In this document: positions 53,798-62,571 of the stretch, one piece after another
Layout of the letters: every line of letters starts with the position of its first letter
Numbering within the stretch: position 1 is the first letter of the stretch
Assembly (NCBI GenBank): GCA_040754095.1
Contig: JBFMFO010000005.1
Location: 61,024-125,023 of the forward strand
DNA length: 64,000 bases
From: QYQD01 sp040754095
Lineage (GTDB): Bacteria; Desulfobacterota; QYQD01
Direction: 5' to 3'
The notes under the pieces: generated by a model
What the model saw: only the letters and a program-made list of their open reading frames with translations
Databases searched by the model: none
What the model was told of the DNA's origin: nothing
Translations under genes and position numbers: made by a program

Positions 53798-55591
53798 TTG
53801 TTTCTGGCTACTACTGCATTGAAAGAATTTTGGAAGACAGATAAACCCATTTTATTTTTGGGCGAATGGTGTCTTAAGTATAAAGAACGTAACAACTGGG
53901 AATCCCTGTCTTATGAAGTACTGAAATATCCCTGGCAAGATCGAGAACTCTTGTCCTCAGCCATTCAGTACTGTACCCATGTCTATGAGTCTGTTCTTGA
54001 TCGTTTAGTCGAGTATATGAACAGAATCCATCTGGTCAAGTACAGCCCTAGATATTGGCGAATCATTCTTGGCCCATGGCTGATCTATTTCACACATACA
54101 CTTTACGATCGATATATCTGTTTACGCCTGGCATTTGAAAGATATCCCGAACTTAATACTATTCTGCTTTCATCTGAATCGTTTGTTACCCCTTGCAATT
54201 ATTATGATTTCCTTACTCGCTGTGCCGACGACCCGTATAATATGCAACTTTATACACAGATTCTCGAGAATATGGGTTATTCGTACCCATCCAAACGGCT
54301 GTCCATATCGAATAACCTGGAACAGACCTTCTCTCTCAATCGCAGGATCAAGATATTCCTTAAAAAAAAATACGGCCGATTTTTGGGGCTACTCAGTTCG
54401 GGGCGCCCTATTTTGCTTTACGATCTTCATTTTCGGCAATCCGATATCTGGCGATTATGTTTTTATACGGGTTTTAAAGCATGGCCTGTTACTTATGAAG
54501 GGAAATACGAGACCGGTGCTGAAGAATTACCGGTGGACAATAACCTCAGGGATAAATTTCAGGAACTGCAAACACAGTCGGATGACCGGTTTATGAAGGT
54601 CCTACTTGGTATGCTGCCCACGAATTTACCCGTTTGTTATTTAGAAGGTTATGAAAGAATACGGGAATGTGCTAACCGGATAATCGATAAAAGGACCTGT
54701 GGAATAGTGTCCACATTTGGTTGGGCATCCAATGAGCATTTCAAATTCACTGCTGCCGAGGCTTCCGAAAGGGGAGTCGTTTTATTCGGAGTACAGCATG
54801 GAGGGGCCAGTGGGATAAACAAATACACTGCCGGAGATGAGCATATCATAGCCAACTCAGATGTATTCTATACCTGGGGCTGGACGGATAAGAGCCATTC
54901 AAAAGCACGGCCCCTGCCTGATCCTGGGCTTCAGAGCCTCAGAAACACAGGCGAGACGATCCTCCCTTCCCATAATGGTATGCCGGCTCTTTTTGTAGGT
55001 ACTCTATTTTCACGGTATCTGCATTATTTCCGATACTGCCCCCTCGGTCCTCAGGTGAAACAGTATATCGAGTGGCAAATCCGGTTCTTACGCGCTGTGC
55101 CGGACGGGATGAGAGACTCTTTCACGGTGAGGTTGTATCCTTCCGATTTCGGCTGGGCCAATAAATCGAGATTGTCGAATCGTGTTGGAAACCTGAACTT
55201 TGATGATGGCTCCGTTTCCTACCAGGAAAGGGTCAAACAATGCAAGCTTGTGGTGATTGATAATTGCCAGACGACTTACCTGGAGACTATGCTCCTGAAT
55301 CGTCCCGTGATTCTGTTCTATGATCCTGCGTTTTGGGATGTGTCTGAAGAAGCTGAACCCTATCTTGAGAATCTACAGAAGGCAGGCATCCTCTACTATA
55401 ATCCGGAGAGTGCGGCTCAAAAAGTGACCGAAGTATTTAATGCGCCTGGTACCTGGTGGTATTCCGATACCGTTCAAGCTGCTCGTAAAGAATTCGTTGA
55501 TTATTTTGCTGTGAGCGCCGAGAATTGGCTGGATTTATGGGAAAAAGAGTTGCTTTCGTGTAGTGTTTGCGGGAAGCAAGACAAGGAGTAA
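53798..55591 (+). CDS. LIC12162-family putative transferase
   Basis: 597 residues, starting at TTG with GGATAAGC upstream. The start FLATTALKEFWKTDKPILFLGEWC is the signature of the LIC12162 family of O-antigen-locus proteins; the body carries GVQHGGASGINK and a late ETMLLNRPVILFYDP segment. The last part resembles GT-B glycosyltransferases that bind a nucleotide sugar. Its chemistry is not established. It starts 146 bp after NeuB. Confidence 0.75.
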   Translation: MFLATTALKEFWKTDKPILFLGEWCLKYKERNNWESLSYEVLKYPWQDRELLSSAIQYCTHVYESVLDRLVEYMNRIHLVKYSPRYWRIILGPWLIYFTHTLYDRYICLRLAFERYPELNTILLSSESFVTPCNYYDFLTRCADDPYNMQLYTQILENMGYSYPSKRLSISNNLEQTFSLNRRIKIFLKKKYGRFLGLLSSGRPILLYDLHFRQSDIWRLCFYTGFKAWPVTYEGKYETGAEELPVDNNLRDKFQELQTQSDDRFMKVLLGMLPTNLPVCYLEGYERIRECANRIIDKRTCGIVSTFGWASNEHFKFTAAEASERGVVLFGVQHGGASGINKYTAGDEHIIANSDVFYTWGWTDKSHSKARPLPDPGLQSLRNTGETILPSHNGMPALFVGTLFSRYLHYFRYCPLGPQVKQYIEWQIRFLRAVPDGMRDSFTVRLYPSDFGWANKSRLSNRVGNLNFDDGSVSYQERVKQCKLVVIDNCQTTYLETMLLNRPVILFYDPAFWDVSEEAEPYLENLQKAGILYYNPESAAQKVTEVFNAPGTWWYSDTVQAARKEFVDYFAVSAENWLDLWEKELLSCSVCGKQDKE

Positions 55592-55595
55592 CCAA

Positions 55596-56696
55596 ATGTC
55601 GGATTACGGAAAACCTCCATTCGAACAGCTCAAGTACTGTGTGAGGTGTTGCATGCCTGAGACTTCAGAAGGCATTGTTTTTGATGAATTGGGTATCTGT
55701 AGAGGTTGCCAGAGTTCAGAGCAAAAGATGCATATAAACTGGGCGGAAAGGCAGCAGGAACTAATAAGGATTCTGGCCCATTACAAAAACAAGAGCGGGA
55801 GCAATTATGATTGCATCGTTCCCATAAGTGGAGGAAAGGACAGCACATTTCAACTACACATACTAACTAAGGTCTATGATGTCCAACCACTTGCGGTGAC
55901 ATTCAATCACAACTGGTATTCAGAAACGGGTAAATATAATCTGTGGAATACTCTTGAAAAAATGAATGTTGATCACATCATGTTCACTCCAAACCGGCGA
56001 CTGGTAAACAAGCTTGCAAAGAAATCATTATATAAAATTGGTGACTCCTGCTGGCACTGCCATGCAGGTGTACCGGCCTTTACTTTGCAGGTTGCCGTCA
56101 AGTTCAATATTCCTTTGGTAATTTGGGGGGAATCTGCGGCAGAATTTGGAAGCAAGGCATCCTATAAGGAAAATATCAATTTTGACGAAGAATACTACCT
56201 CAAAGTTTCCGCAAAAGTGAATCCTGAAAAAATGCTGGATGATGAGATCGGTATCGCGATGAAGGACTTGTGCCCTTTCCAGATCCCACCAAAGGAAGAT
56301 CTTCAGAAGGTGGGTGTGAGAGGGATCCATCTTGGAGACTACATTTTCTGGGATGGAGAGAGACAGGTCGAATTCATTAAGAAGACGTACGGGTGGAGAG
56401 AAGATCATGTTGAGGGGACCTATAAAGGATATAAGTCCGTAGAGTGTATTATGCCCGGCGTTCATGACTATTCCAAATATATAAAAAGAGGCTTCGGACG
56501 TGCTACAGATCACGCGACTCTGGATGTCAGAGCAGGTTTGCTTAGCAGAGAGGAGGGATTCGAGATCATTAAAGAGATAGATCCCAAAAGACCTGATATT
56601 CTTGACTACTACCTGGAGATTACGGGCATGACGGAAGCGGAGTTCGAAAGAGTCCTGAAGGCGCAAAGGAAAGGAAAGGCAACGGAGCTACCATAG
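55596..56696 (+). CDS. N-acetyl sugar amidotransferase (WbpG/PseA-type)
   Basis: 366 residues from ATG 55596 (CAAGGAGTAACC before it). N-terminal cysteines C15, C18, C19, C35, C38 (CVRCCMP, CRGC) suggest a metal site. PP-loop SGGKDS at 78-83, WHCHAG and CIMPGVHDYSKYIKRGFGRATDHA at the end are family traits. Such enzymes turn an N-acetyl into an acetamidino group in O-antigen and nonulosonate pathways. WbpG works with HisH/HisF-like ammonia donors; none is near here. The next gene encodes an amidase. Confidence 0.88.
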   Translation: MSDYGKPPFEQLKYCVRCCMPETSEGIVFDELGICRGCQSSEQKMHINWAERQQELIRILAHYKNKSGSNYDCIVPISGGKDSTFQLHILTKVYDVQPLAVTFNHNWYSETGKYNLWNTLEKMNVDHIMFTPNRRLVNKLAKKSLYKIGDSCWHCHAGVPAFTLQVAVKFNIPLVIWGESAAEFGSKASYKENINFDEEYYLKVSAKVNPEKMLDDEIGIAMKDLCPFQIPPKEDLQKVGVRGIHLGDYIFWDGERQVEFIKKTYGWREDHVEGTYKGYKSVECIMPGVHDYSKYIKRGFGRATDHATLDVRAGLLSREEGFEIIKEIDPKRPDILDYYLEITGMTEAEFERVLKAQRKGKATELP

Positions 56697-56773
56697 GTGA
56701 GGGGGAAAACAGTGGTTCGTCCGGAACTTTCCTTCACTTTAAAATACATTACCGGTTTAGCAGGTACAAAACT

Positions 56774-58150
56774 ATGAATGAAACTAAAGACCTAAACTGT
56801 CTGACAGCTACCGAGGCGATCAGGGCCATAGGAGAGGGCCATATCTCCGCAACTGAGATCACAAAGGCGTGCATCCGGCAAATAGAATCACTGGAGCCGG
56901 TTATCAGAGCTTGGGCCTGTTTCGATCCGGAAAAGGCGCTCATTCAGGCACGAATGGTGGATGAAAAGATCAGGAGCGGCAAGAACACTGGAATACTTAA
57001 CGGTGTCCCGGTCGGGATCAAAGATATCTTTAATACCGTTGACATGCCGACTTGTATGGGGAGTGCCCTATGGGAAGGTTTCACTCCGGGAAACGATGCC
57101 AGGGTGGTCTCATACATCCGCTGGGCGGACGGAATAATCGCAGGCAAAACGAACACAGCTGAGTTTGCGGTGCACTATCCGGGCCCTACGGTAAATCCGC
57201 ACAACCATGAATACAGCCCCGGTACTTCATCGAGCGGATCGGCAGCGGCTGTCGCCACGTGCATGGTCCCGGCGGCACTCGGGTCGCAAACTGCCGGATC
57301 GACGATAAGGCCGGCCAGTTACTGTGGGATATACGGGTTTAAACCTTCTTTTGGACTGATTCCAAGGACCGGGATACTCAAGACCCTGGACACACTCGAC
57401 CACGTAACATTTTTTTCGAGATCAGTGGACGACCTCCATCTCATGCTCGATGTACTTCGGGTTAAAGGGCCGAATTTTCCCTATGTCCACAAATACATCG
57501 ACCTCAGAAAAAACGCTGAACACGCAGACGATCGTCTCTGGAAAGTAGGTTTTGTGAAGACGCCGGCATGGTCCTATGCCGAAGAATATGCGAAAAGGGC
57601 CATTGTCGATTTCGTGTCAAGACTGGAACAGCAGGAGGAGATCACAGTTTGGTCTACCGATCTTCCGGCGGAATTCGACACTGCGCACGATGTGCATGAG
57701 CTTATCTATACCAAGGCCTTATCCTACTACTTTGCCGAGGAGTACGATAACGGCAGGGAGAAGATAAGCGAAATCTTCTGTGACATGGTTGAACGGGGCA
57801 GAAGAATAGGCACTCCGGATTATATGGCTGGGCTGGAAAATCAAAACAGGTTGACCAGGAGGCTTGATCAGTTCCTGGACGATTACGACATCTTGATTAC
57901 CTTGTCTACCGCCGGACAGGCCCCTAGGGGGCTTCATGGGAGAGACAAGAAGGATTCCTGCCTCATATGGACGCTTTGTCATGTTCCGGCAATCAATCTC
58001 CCGGTTTTTGAGAGTCCACAAGGTCTCCCCTTTGGGGCACAGATTATTTCAAAAAGATACCGGGACTACGATCTGTTAGATTTTACGAAGTACCTGGAAC
58101 GAGAGGGTTTGTTGGACTCCGCCGCGGTCTGGCTGAACAGATTTGTCTGA
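56774..58150 (+). CDS. Amidase-signature (GatA-like) enzyme
   Basis: 458 residues. The Ser-Ser-Lys triad is complete: K83 (VGIKDIFN), S152 (TSSSGSAAA) and S176 (QTAGSTIRPAS). It hydrolyses amide bonds, releasing ammonia. Its position after the amidotransferase and in place of the usual HisH/HisF partner suggests that it supplies ammonia or edits an amide intermediate. Alternatively it removes an acyl group from the sugar. No GatB or GatC is present. Confidence 0.88.
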   Translation: MNETKDLNCLTATEAIRAIGEGHISATEITKACIRQIESLEPVIRAWACFDPEKALIQARMVDEKIRSGKNTGILNGVPVGIKDIFNTVDMPTCMGSALWEGFTPGNDARVVSYIRWADGIIAGKTNTAEFAVHYPGPTVNPHNHEYSPGTSSSGSAAAVATCMVPAALGSQTAGSTIRPASYCGIYGFKPSFGLIPRTGILKTLDTLDHVTFFSRSVDDLHLMLDVLRVKGPNFPYVHKYIDLRKNAEHADDRLWKVGFVKTPAWSYAEEYAKRAIVDFVSRLEQQEEITVWSTDLPAEFDTAHDVHELIYTKALSYYFAEEYDNGREKISEIFCDMVERGRRIGTPDYMAGLENQNRLTRRLDQFLDDYDILITLSTAGQAPRGLHGRDKKDSCLIWTLCHVPAINLPVFESPQGLPFGAQIISKRYRDYDLLDFTKYLEREGLLDSAAVWLNRFV

Positions 58151-58174
58151 AAAATGTATACGGAAGGAAACAGA

Positions 58175-58720
58175 ATGAATCATTTTGTGGAAGGGGAGAG
58201 GGTATATCTGAGGGCGCTGGACCTGTCCGATATTCCAATCTGGTTTGACTGGTTTAATGATCCTCAGGTTACCGAGCATATGAACAAAGGTATTTTTCCA
58301 AATACGCGGAAGGCACAGGAAGAGTATTTCGACACTGTCACCAGAAGCAGAAGCGATATACAGCTCGGGATCGTTCTTAAAGAAAGCGACCGACTGATCG
58401 GGATAATAGGAATACACAAGATTGATTGGGTAAGCAGACACGGCGATATAAGTATTGTCGTAGGAGACGAAAATTGCCGGGGGAAAGGTATTGCCACTGA
58501 GTCCGTCTCTCTGATAGTAAAACACGCCTTTATGAAAATGAATCTCAGAAGGTTGACTGCGGGCACACCGGAATCAAATATTGGTTGCAGGAGATGTTTC
58601 GAAAAAAATGGTTTTGTACTGGAGGGAGTAAAACGAAAGCATTTATTTTCCAACGGTGCTTATATTGATGTATGTTTTTTCGGGCTTCTCCGGGAAGATT
58701 GGAAACACGGAAAGGCATGA
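58175..58720 (+). CDS. GNAT N-acetyltransferase
   Basis: 181 residues from ATG 58175, chosen for GGAAGGAAAC just upstream; ATG 58154 is an alternative. RimJ/PseH-like GNAT fold: LRALDLSDIPIWFDWFNDPQVTEHM, the acetyl-CoA loop ENCRGKGIATES (R/Q-x-x-G-x-G/A type) and the closing GFVLEG. It probably acetylates an amino sugar in the pathway, as PseH does. Confidence 0.85.
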   Translation: MNHFVEGERVYLRALDLSDIPIWFDWFNDPQVTEHMNKGIFPNTRKAQEEYFDTVTRSRSDIQLGIVLKESDRLIGIIGIHKIDWVSRHGDISIVVGDENCRGKGIATESVSLIVKHAFMKMNLRRLTAGTPESNIGCRRCFEKNGFVLEGVKRKHLFSNGAYIDVCFFGLLREDWKHGKA

Positions 58721-58766
58721 TGCCCAGATCTCTAAAAAGTCTTGGAATAATAATGGAAGGCTAGCA

Positions 58767-60764
58767 ATGCTATCCGAACAGAAGAAATTTTCTCCGGTTC
58801 TGTTTTTTGAAACTTATTCAATCTTACAAATTTTGTTCCTATCAATACGGATAAGGAAGGCCCAAAAGATCATATTTTTAGACAATAACATATATATTTC
58901 CTGGGAGCATGCGCTTGGTGGTTCACGACAGATTGACAGTTTCCTCCGCAAGTTGGGAATAAGGTCTACTGCTGAATTAAGAAGGAATTTTGCGCATAGA
59001 CTTATTCGCCTCATAAATCATGGAGTCGAAATACGTGTTTTGGGTTTTGAGGACTTTGCCGAGCTTTCCTATAGCCTTAACAAGGATTGCTTGAAGGTCG
59101 TAGATGGTTTGACTGAAAGGATAAAAAGATTTTCAGCCTATGAGATAATGCATAGAGTGATTCGAGACGACAAAATCATAAGATATTATAAATCCTTTAT
59201 GGCACCTATCGTGCCAAGATGGTTCTTATTTACGAGATTATCAAGGGAGTTAATCCATGACGTGAGAGATGTCACAATCATACCGGACAATCTGCGAAGT
59301 GAATTCCGGACTTGTGAAGAATATAAAGATCTTTTCTCTTATGTACCATCATACATTTTTCATCTAAACTGCCTGCGTTTTTTGTGGAGATTTGTTCAAA
59401 TTCAGGCGTCGCTCCTGGTCATGCCTATTGCTCTCTTGGCAAAATATGTAAAAAACGGGTACCAAACAGGTACAAAGGGTGAATATGATCTCGCCATGCC
59501 CGTTTTATGGGGAATCTACAAGAATGGAGATGCCAGGGTAACGGGCGGCGTCAAAAGATTTAATGATGACACCTACATATATGGAGACGGCCTCAGCGCC
59601 GGGCGTATCGTACATGTCTTTGGCGACTGGAAATTCCCGGCAGAACTAGAAGCATCATACAAGAAGGCCATGGACGAGAAAGGAATACCCTACGTTGAGA
59701 AGGACAAATACAAGCTGACCAAGAACTCTATTGTGGAAATCCTGAGAATAGAATGGCTTATTCTAAGCAGCCTGATACGTATTTTTCCCTTTGATAGAAT
59801 GCACTTGGCGCTTCTCCATGGCAACCGAAAAGGTCTCTATAATTATATCAGAAAACATCTGGAGCTTGAGAATGTAAACTATAAAGTGGAGTACGTTAAG
59901 ACTGATTATAATCCCGCGAACGTAATAAATACTATTTTATGCAATCAAAAAAAAAGAAAGACCGTTGCCATCGCGCACGCTGCTTCGTCGTATGACGCCC
60001 CGCAAATTGCGTTTGCACATTTTGATAAATACCTAGCCCTGTGCGAGATATATGTCAAAACATTCGGCCCATATTGGGAGAATGTCAATTTAATACGGAC
60101 AGGGAGAGAATCACTGGACTGGATGTGGGAGAGGCTCGGCGACAAAAGCGAGACTATAAACAAGATTAATCAATTATACGGAAAAAGAAGGCATGTAGTG
60201 ACCATAACGCTCCCGGGAGATGGTCCTACCTTGTTGAAATCGTCCTTCGAGGAGATGTACAAAGGGCTTTGTTCTCTGAAGGACGTAGACCTTGACTGTC
60301 ATATTTTTTTGAGGGTAAGGAGATTGCGGCTTCTCGAAGAGGCACCGGTACTGCTTCCGTTTAAAAGACTGCCGGAAATCGATTCCCGAATAATTTTGGA
60401 TCATGACAACTTTGATACACTTCAGCTCATTTCCGTCAGTGATTTTGTTATTGCTGGCGTGGCTTCCTGGGTTATCAATGAAGCGGCTTTGGCGGGAAAA
60501 AGAGTTTTCACTTTTGGCTATACAAAGAAGGAAAGGATGTATTTTCCGGATTATGGAAAAGACTTTATTTTAGATAAGGCTGAAGATATTGTGAGAGTCT
60601 TTCAAGGATTCAAAAAGGGTTTTGCTGGTTTTGATTGTGATTGGGAAAAATTGAAAAAAGATGCCGACTATTATCAAGATGGAAACAACTGTCATAGAAT
60701 CAGACAAAGTATAATGGAAACCATTAATAACACAGATGGGAGCCATAGCGAGAAACAATCTTGA
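58767..60764 (+). CDS. Large unrecognised protein of the polysaccharide operon
   Basis: 665 residues from ATG 58767, with GGAAGG 6 bp before; the longer frame from 58656 overlaps the acetyltransferase. An N-terminal third (about 1-190) with basic, aromatic helices is followed by one hydrophobic helix (about 205-225, LLVMPIALLAKYV). A C-terminal half contains TVAIAHAASSYDAPQIAF, LALCEIYVKTFGPYW, LPEIDSR and SDFVIAGVASWVINEAALAGKRVFTFGY. This resembles the second half of GT-B type transferases, as in the LIC12162-type gene, but I cannot name the family. The gene is more AT-rich than the flanking sugar genes. Confidence 0.7.
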   Translation: MLSEQKKFSPVLFFETYSILQILFLSIRIRKAQKIIFLDNNIYISWEHALGGSRQIDSFLRKLGIRSTAELRRNFAHRLIRLINHGVEIRVLGFEDFAELSYSLNKDCLKVVDGLTERIKRFSAYEIMHRVIRDDKIIRYYKSFMAPIVPRWFLFTRLSRELIHDVRDVTIIPDNLRSEFRTCEEYKDLFSYVPSYIFHLNCLRFLWRFVQIQASLLVMPIALLAKYVKNGYQTGTKGEYDLAMPVLWGIYKNGDARVTGGVKRFNDDTYIYGDGLSAGRIVHVFGDWKFPAELEASYKKAMDEKGIPYVEKDKYKLTKNSIVEILRIEWLILSSLIRIFPFDRMHLALLHGNRKGLYNYIRKHLELENVNYKVEYVKTDYNPANVINTILCNQKKRKTVAIAHAASSYDAPQIAFAHFDKYLALCEIYVKTFGPYWENVNLIRTGRESLDWMWERLGDKSETINKINQLYGKRRHVVTITLPGDGPTLLKSSFEEMYKGLCSLKDVDLDCHIFLRVRRLRLLEEAPVLLPFKRLPEIDSRIILDHDNFDTLQLISVSDFVIAGVASWVINEAALAGKRVFTFGYTKKERMYFPDYGKDFILDKAEDIVRVFQGFKKGFAGFDCDWEKLKKDADYYQDGNNCHRIRQSIMETINNTDGSHSEKQS

Positions 60765-60819
60765 GAACAGGCCAGAGCTTTAGTCTATAACAGGCCTACA
60801 GGTAAAAGGACCCAACCAT

Positions 60820-61575
60820 ATGACTATAGGTGCTTTTGTGGTTGCCAGACTTAGTTCCAGCCGGTTGCCCAGGAAAAACATCCTGGGAATACTCGGCAAG
60901 CCCATGATTGAGTTGATGGCGGAGCGAGTACAAGCCTCCCGGCTGATTGATAAAGTAGTGATTGCGACAAGCACACTTCCCTCAGATGATCCGTTGGAGG
61001 AGTTGGCGGGTAGACTTGGGATTGGTTGCTATCGGGGATCTCTCGACAATATTATGGAACGTATTACAGGTGCGGCCAATATTTACCAGTGCGATATCAT
61101 TGTAGAATTGTTAGGGGACAATCCACTCGTACACGCCGCTCTAATAGACGATGTGATTACGTTTTTCCGAAACGGCGAGTATGACTATGCAGCGACCATC
61201 ACACGAGAGTATCCGGTAATTGATTCTGAAAAGAAGCTTTTTTCATTGGGAGTTAGAGTGCAAGTTTATTCTGCTGCAGTTGGTCACAAGTATCCAGATT
61301 ACCCAGAGTATATAGGAAATGAAAGCAAACACCCATGTGCTTACATTTTCGATCATCCTGACCGGTTTAGAATCGGCTATTTCGAGGCTACAGGAAAGTG
61401 GGCCTTCATGAACAGGCCCGAGCTTACCTTTGCGGTAAATCACCGAAAAAATTTTGAGCTCATTCGGTCTATTTTTGAACGAAACTACATTAACGACAGG
61501 AATTTTTCTTTGGAGAAGGTATACGAACAATTAGATACCCAGAAATATCTCTACCTTCTGATGGGGAACGAATGA
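60820..61575 (+). CDS. Second SpsF-like cytidylyltransferase homologue, degenerate metal site
   Basis: 251 residues. The nucleotide-binding loop VVARLSSSRLPRKN is close to consensus, and LGDNPLV is present. The C-terminal metal motif of the family (D-x-D...D) reads FAVNHRKNF at 204-212, with no Asp. It may have altered activity or transfer another nucleotide. It is one of two SpsF-like genes in the operon. Confidence 0.8.
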   Translation: MTIGAFVVARLSSSRLPRKNILGILGKPMIELMAERVQASRLIDKVVIATSTLPSDDPLEELAGRLGIGCYRGSLDNIMERITGAANIYQCDIIVELLGDNPLVHAALIDDVITFFRNGEYDYAATITREYPVIDSEKKLFSLGVRVQVYSAAVGHKYPDYPEYIGNESKHPCAYIFDHPDRFRIGYFEATGKWAFMNRPELTFAVNHRKNFELIRSIFERNYINDRNFSLEKVYEQLDTQKYLYLLMGNE

Positions 61576-61584
61576 GAGGATACA

Positions 61585-62565
61585 GTGTTTAAGTCTGCTA
61601 TCATCGGATGTGGTAGAATTGCCGGTGGGTATGATCCTTCGATCCCTCTGGAATGGAGCGCAACCCATGCGGGCGCTTACCACCTCTGTCCGGATACTAA
61701 GCTAATTGCGGTGGCTGATCCCAATCCGGAGGCATTAAAGGCATTCCAGCAGAAGTGGGGTATTGATCGAGGCTATTTTGATTATCGTGAAATGTTGGAG
61801 AAGGAAAATCCGGATATTGTCAGCCTGTGTCTTCCCACCGAACATCATTATAAAGCTTTTGAGGCAGTGACGGAACGTAATATAAAAGCAATTTTCTGCG
61901 AAAAGCCCCTCTCATACGATCTTGGCGAAGCCAAAAGCATAGTGGAAATGGGGCGAGACCGGATAGTAGCAGTGAATTACTTCAGGCGCTGGAATCCAAC
62001 ACTCATATCATTGGCGCAAGGCATTAAAAAGAAAGATTTCGGAAAGGTAGTGAGCGTAACAGTTCGATATACAAAAGGACTGTTTGTAAACGGTTCACAC
62101 CTGGTTGATTTAATGAGATGGTTTTTTGGAGAACCGAGGCATATAAATACCTTTAGAATAGCCAGTGACGATATCCTAGATTCCGGAATCGATTTCTCTC
62201 TACAATTCGATGATGGCGTCACTATCTATTATATCAACATACCAGAACCCCCTTATGTCTTCATCGATGTAGATATTTTAGCGGAACGAGGGCGCATCGT
62301 CATAGGACAGAGGGGGCAAAAACTAACAAGATACCCAGTAATTCGTGAACCACATTATGATTTGTTTGATATTATTGGGAACTGTCGTGAACAAGAAACA
62401 GAATGGCGCAATTGCGTAACACGGGCAGTCCAAGAGATTGCAGGCTGTCTGAAATATGGCGGCAAAACTTCCTGCACACTTATGGATGGATTCCGTGCTA
62501 TAGAAATATGCCAACAAGTCTTCGCCGGTACCGATAAAAGTGTACCTCAGGTCCAGTCAGGTTAA
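61585..62565 (+). CDS. Gfo/Idh/MocA-family sugar oxidoreductase
   Basis: 326 residues from GTG 61585. The N-terminal Rossmann domain starts KSAIIGCGRIAGGYDP and includes IFCEKPLSYDLGEAK with the conserved EKP. It is a C-terminal beta sheet with a His/Asp catalytic region. It uses NAD(P) to oxidise a sugar hydroxyl. Followed 7 bp later by a DegT enzyme, as in WbpB/WbpE pairs that make 3-amino sugars. Confidence 0.88.
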   Translation: MFKSAIIGCGRIAGGYDPSIPLEWSATHAGAYHLCPDTKLIAVADPNPEALKAFQQKWGIDRGYFDYREMLEKENPDIVSLCLPTEHHYKAFEAVTERNIKAIFCEKPLSYDLGEAKSIVEMGRDRIVAVNYFRRWNPTLISLAQGIKKKDFGKVVSVTVRYTKGLFVNGSHLVDLMRWFFGEPRHINTFRIASDDILDSGIDFSLQFDDGVTIYYINIPEPPYVFIDVDILAERGRIVIGQRGQKLTRYPVIREPHYDLFDIIGNCREQETEWRNCVTRAVQEIAGCLKYGGKTSCTLMDGFRAIEICQQVFAGTDKSVPQVQSG

Positions 62566-62571
62566 TCAGAT

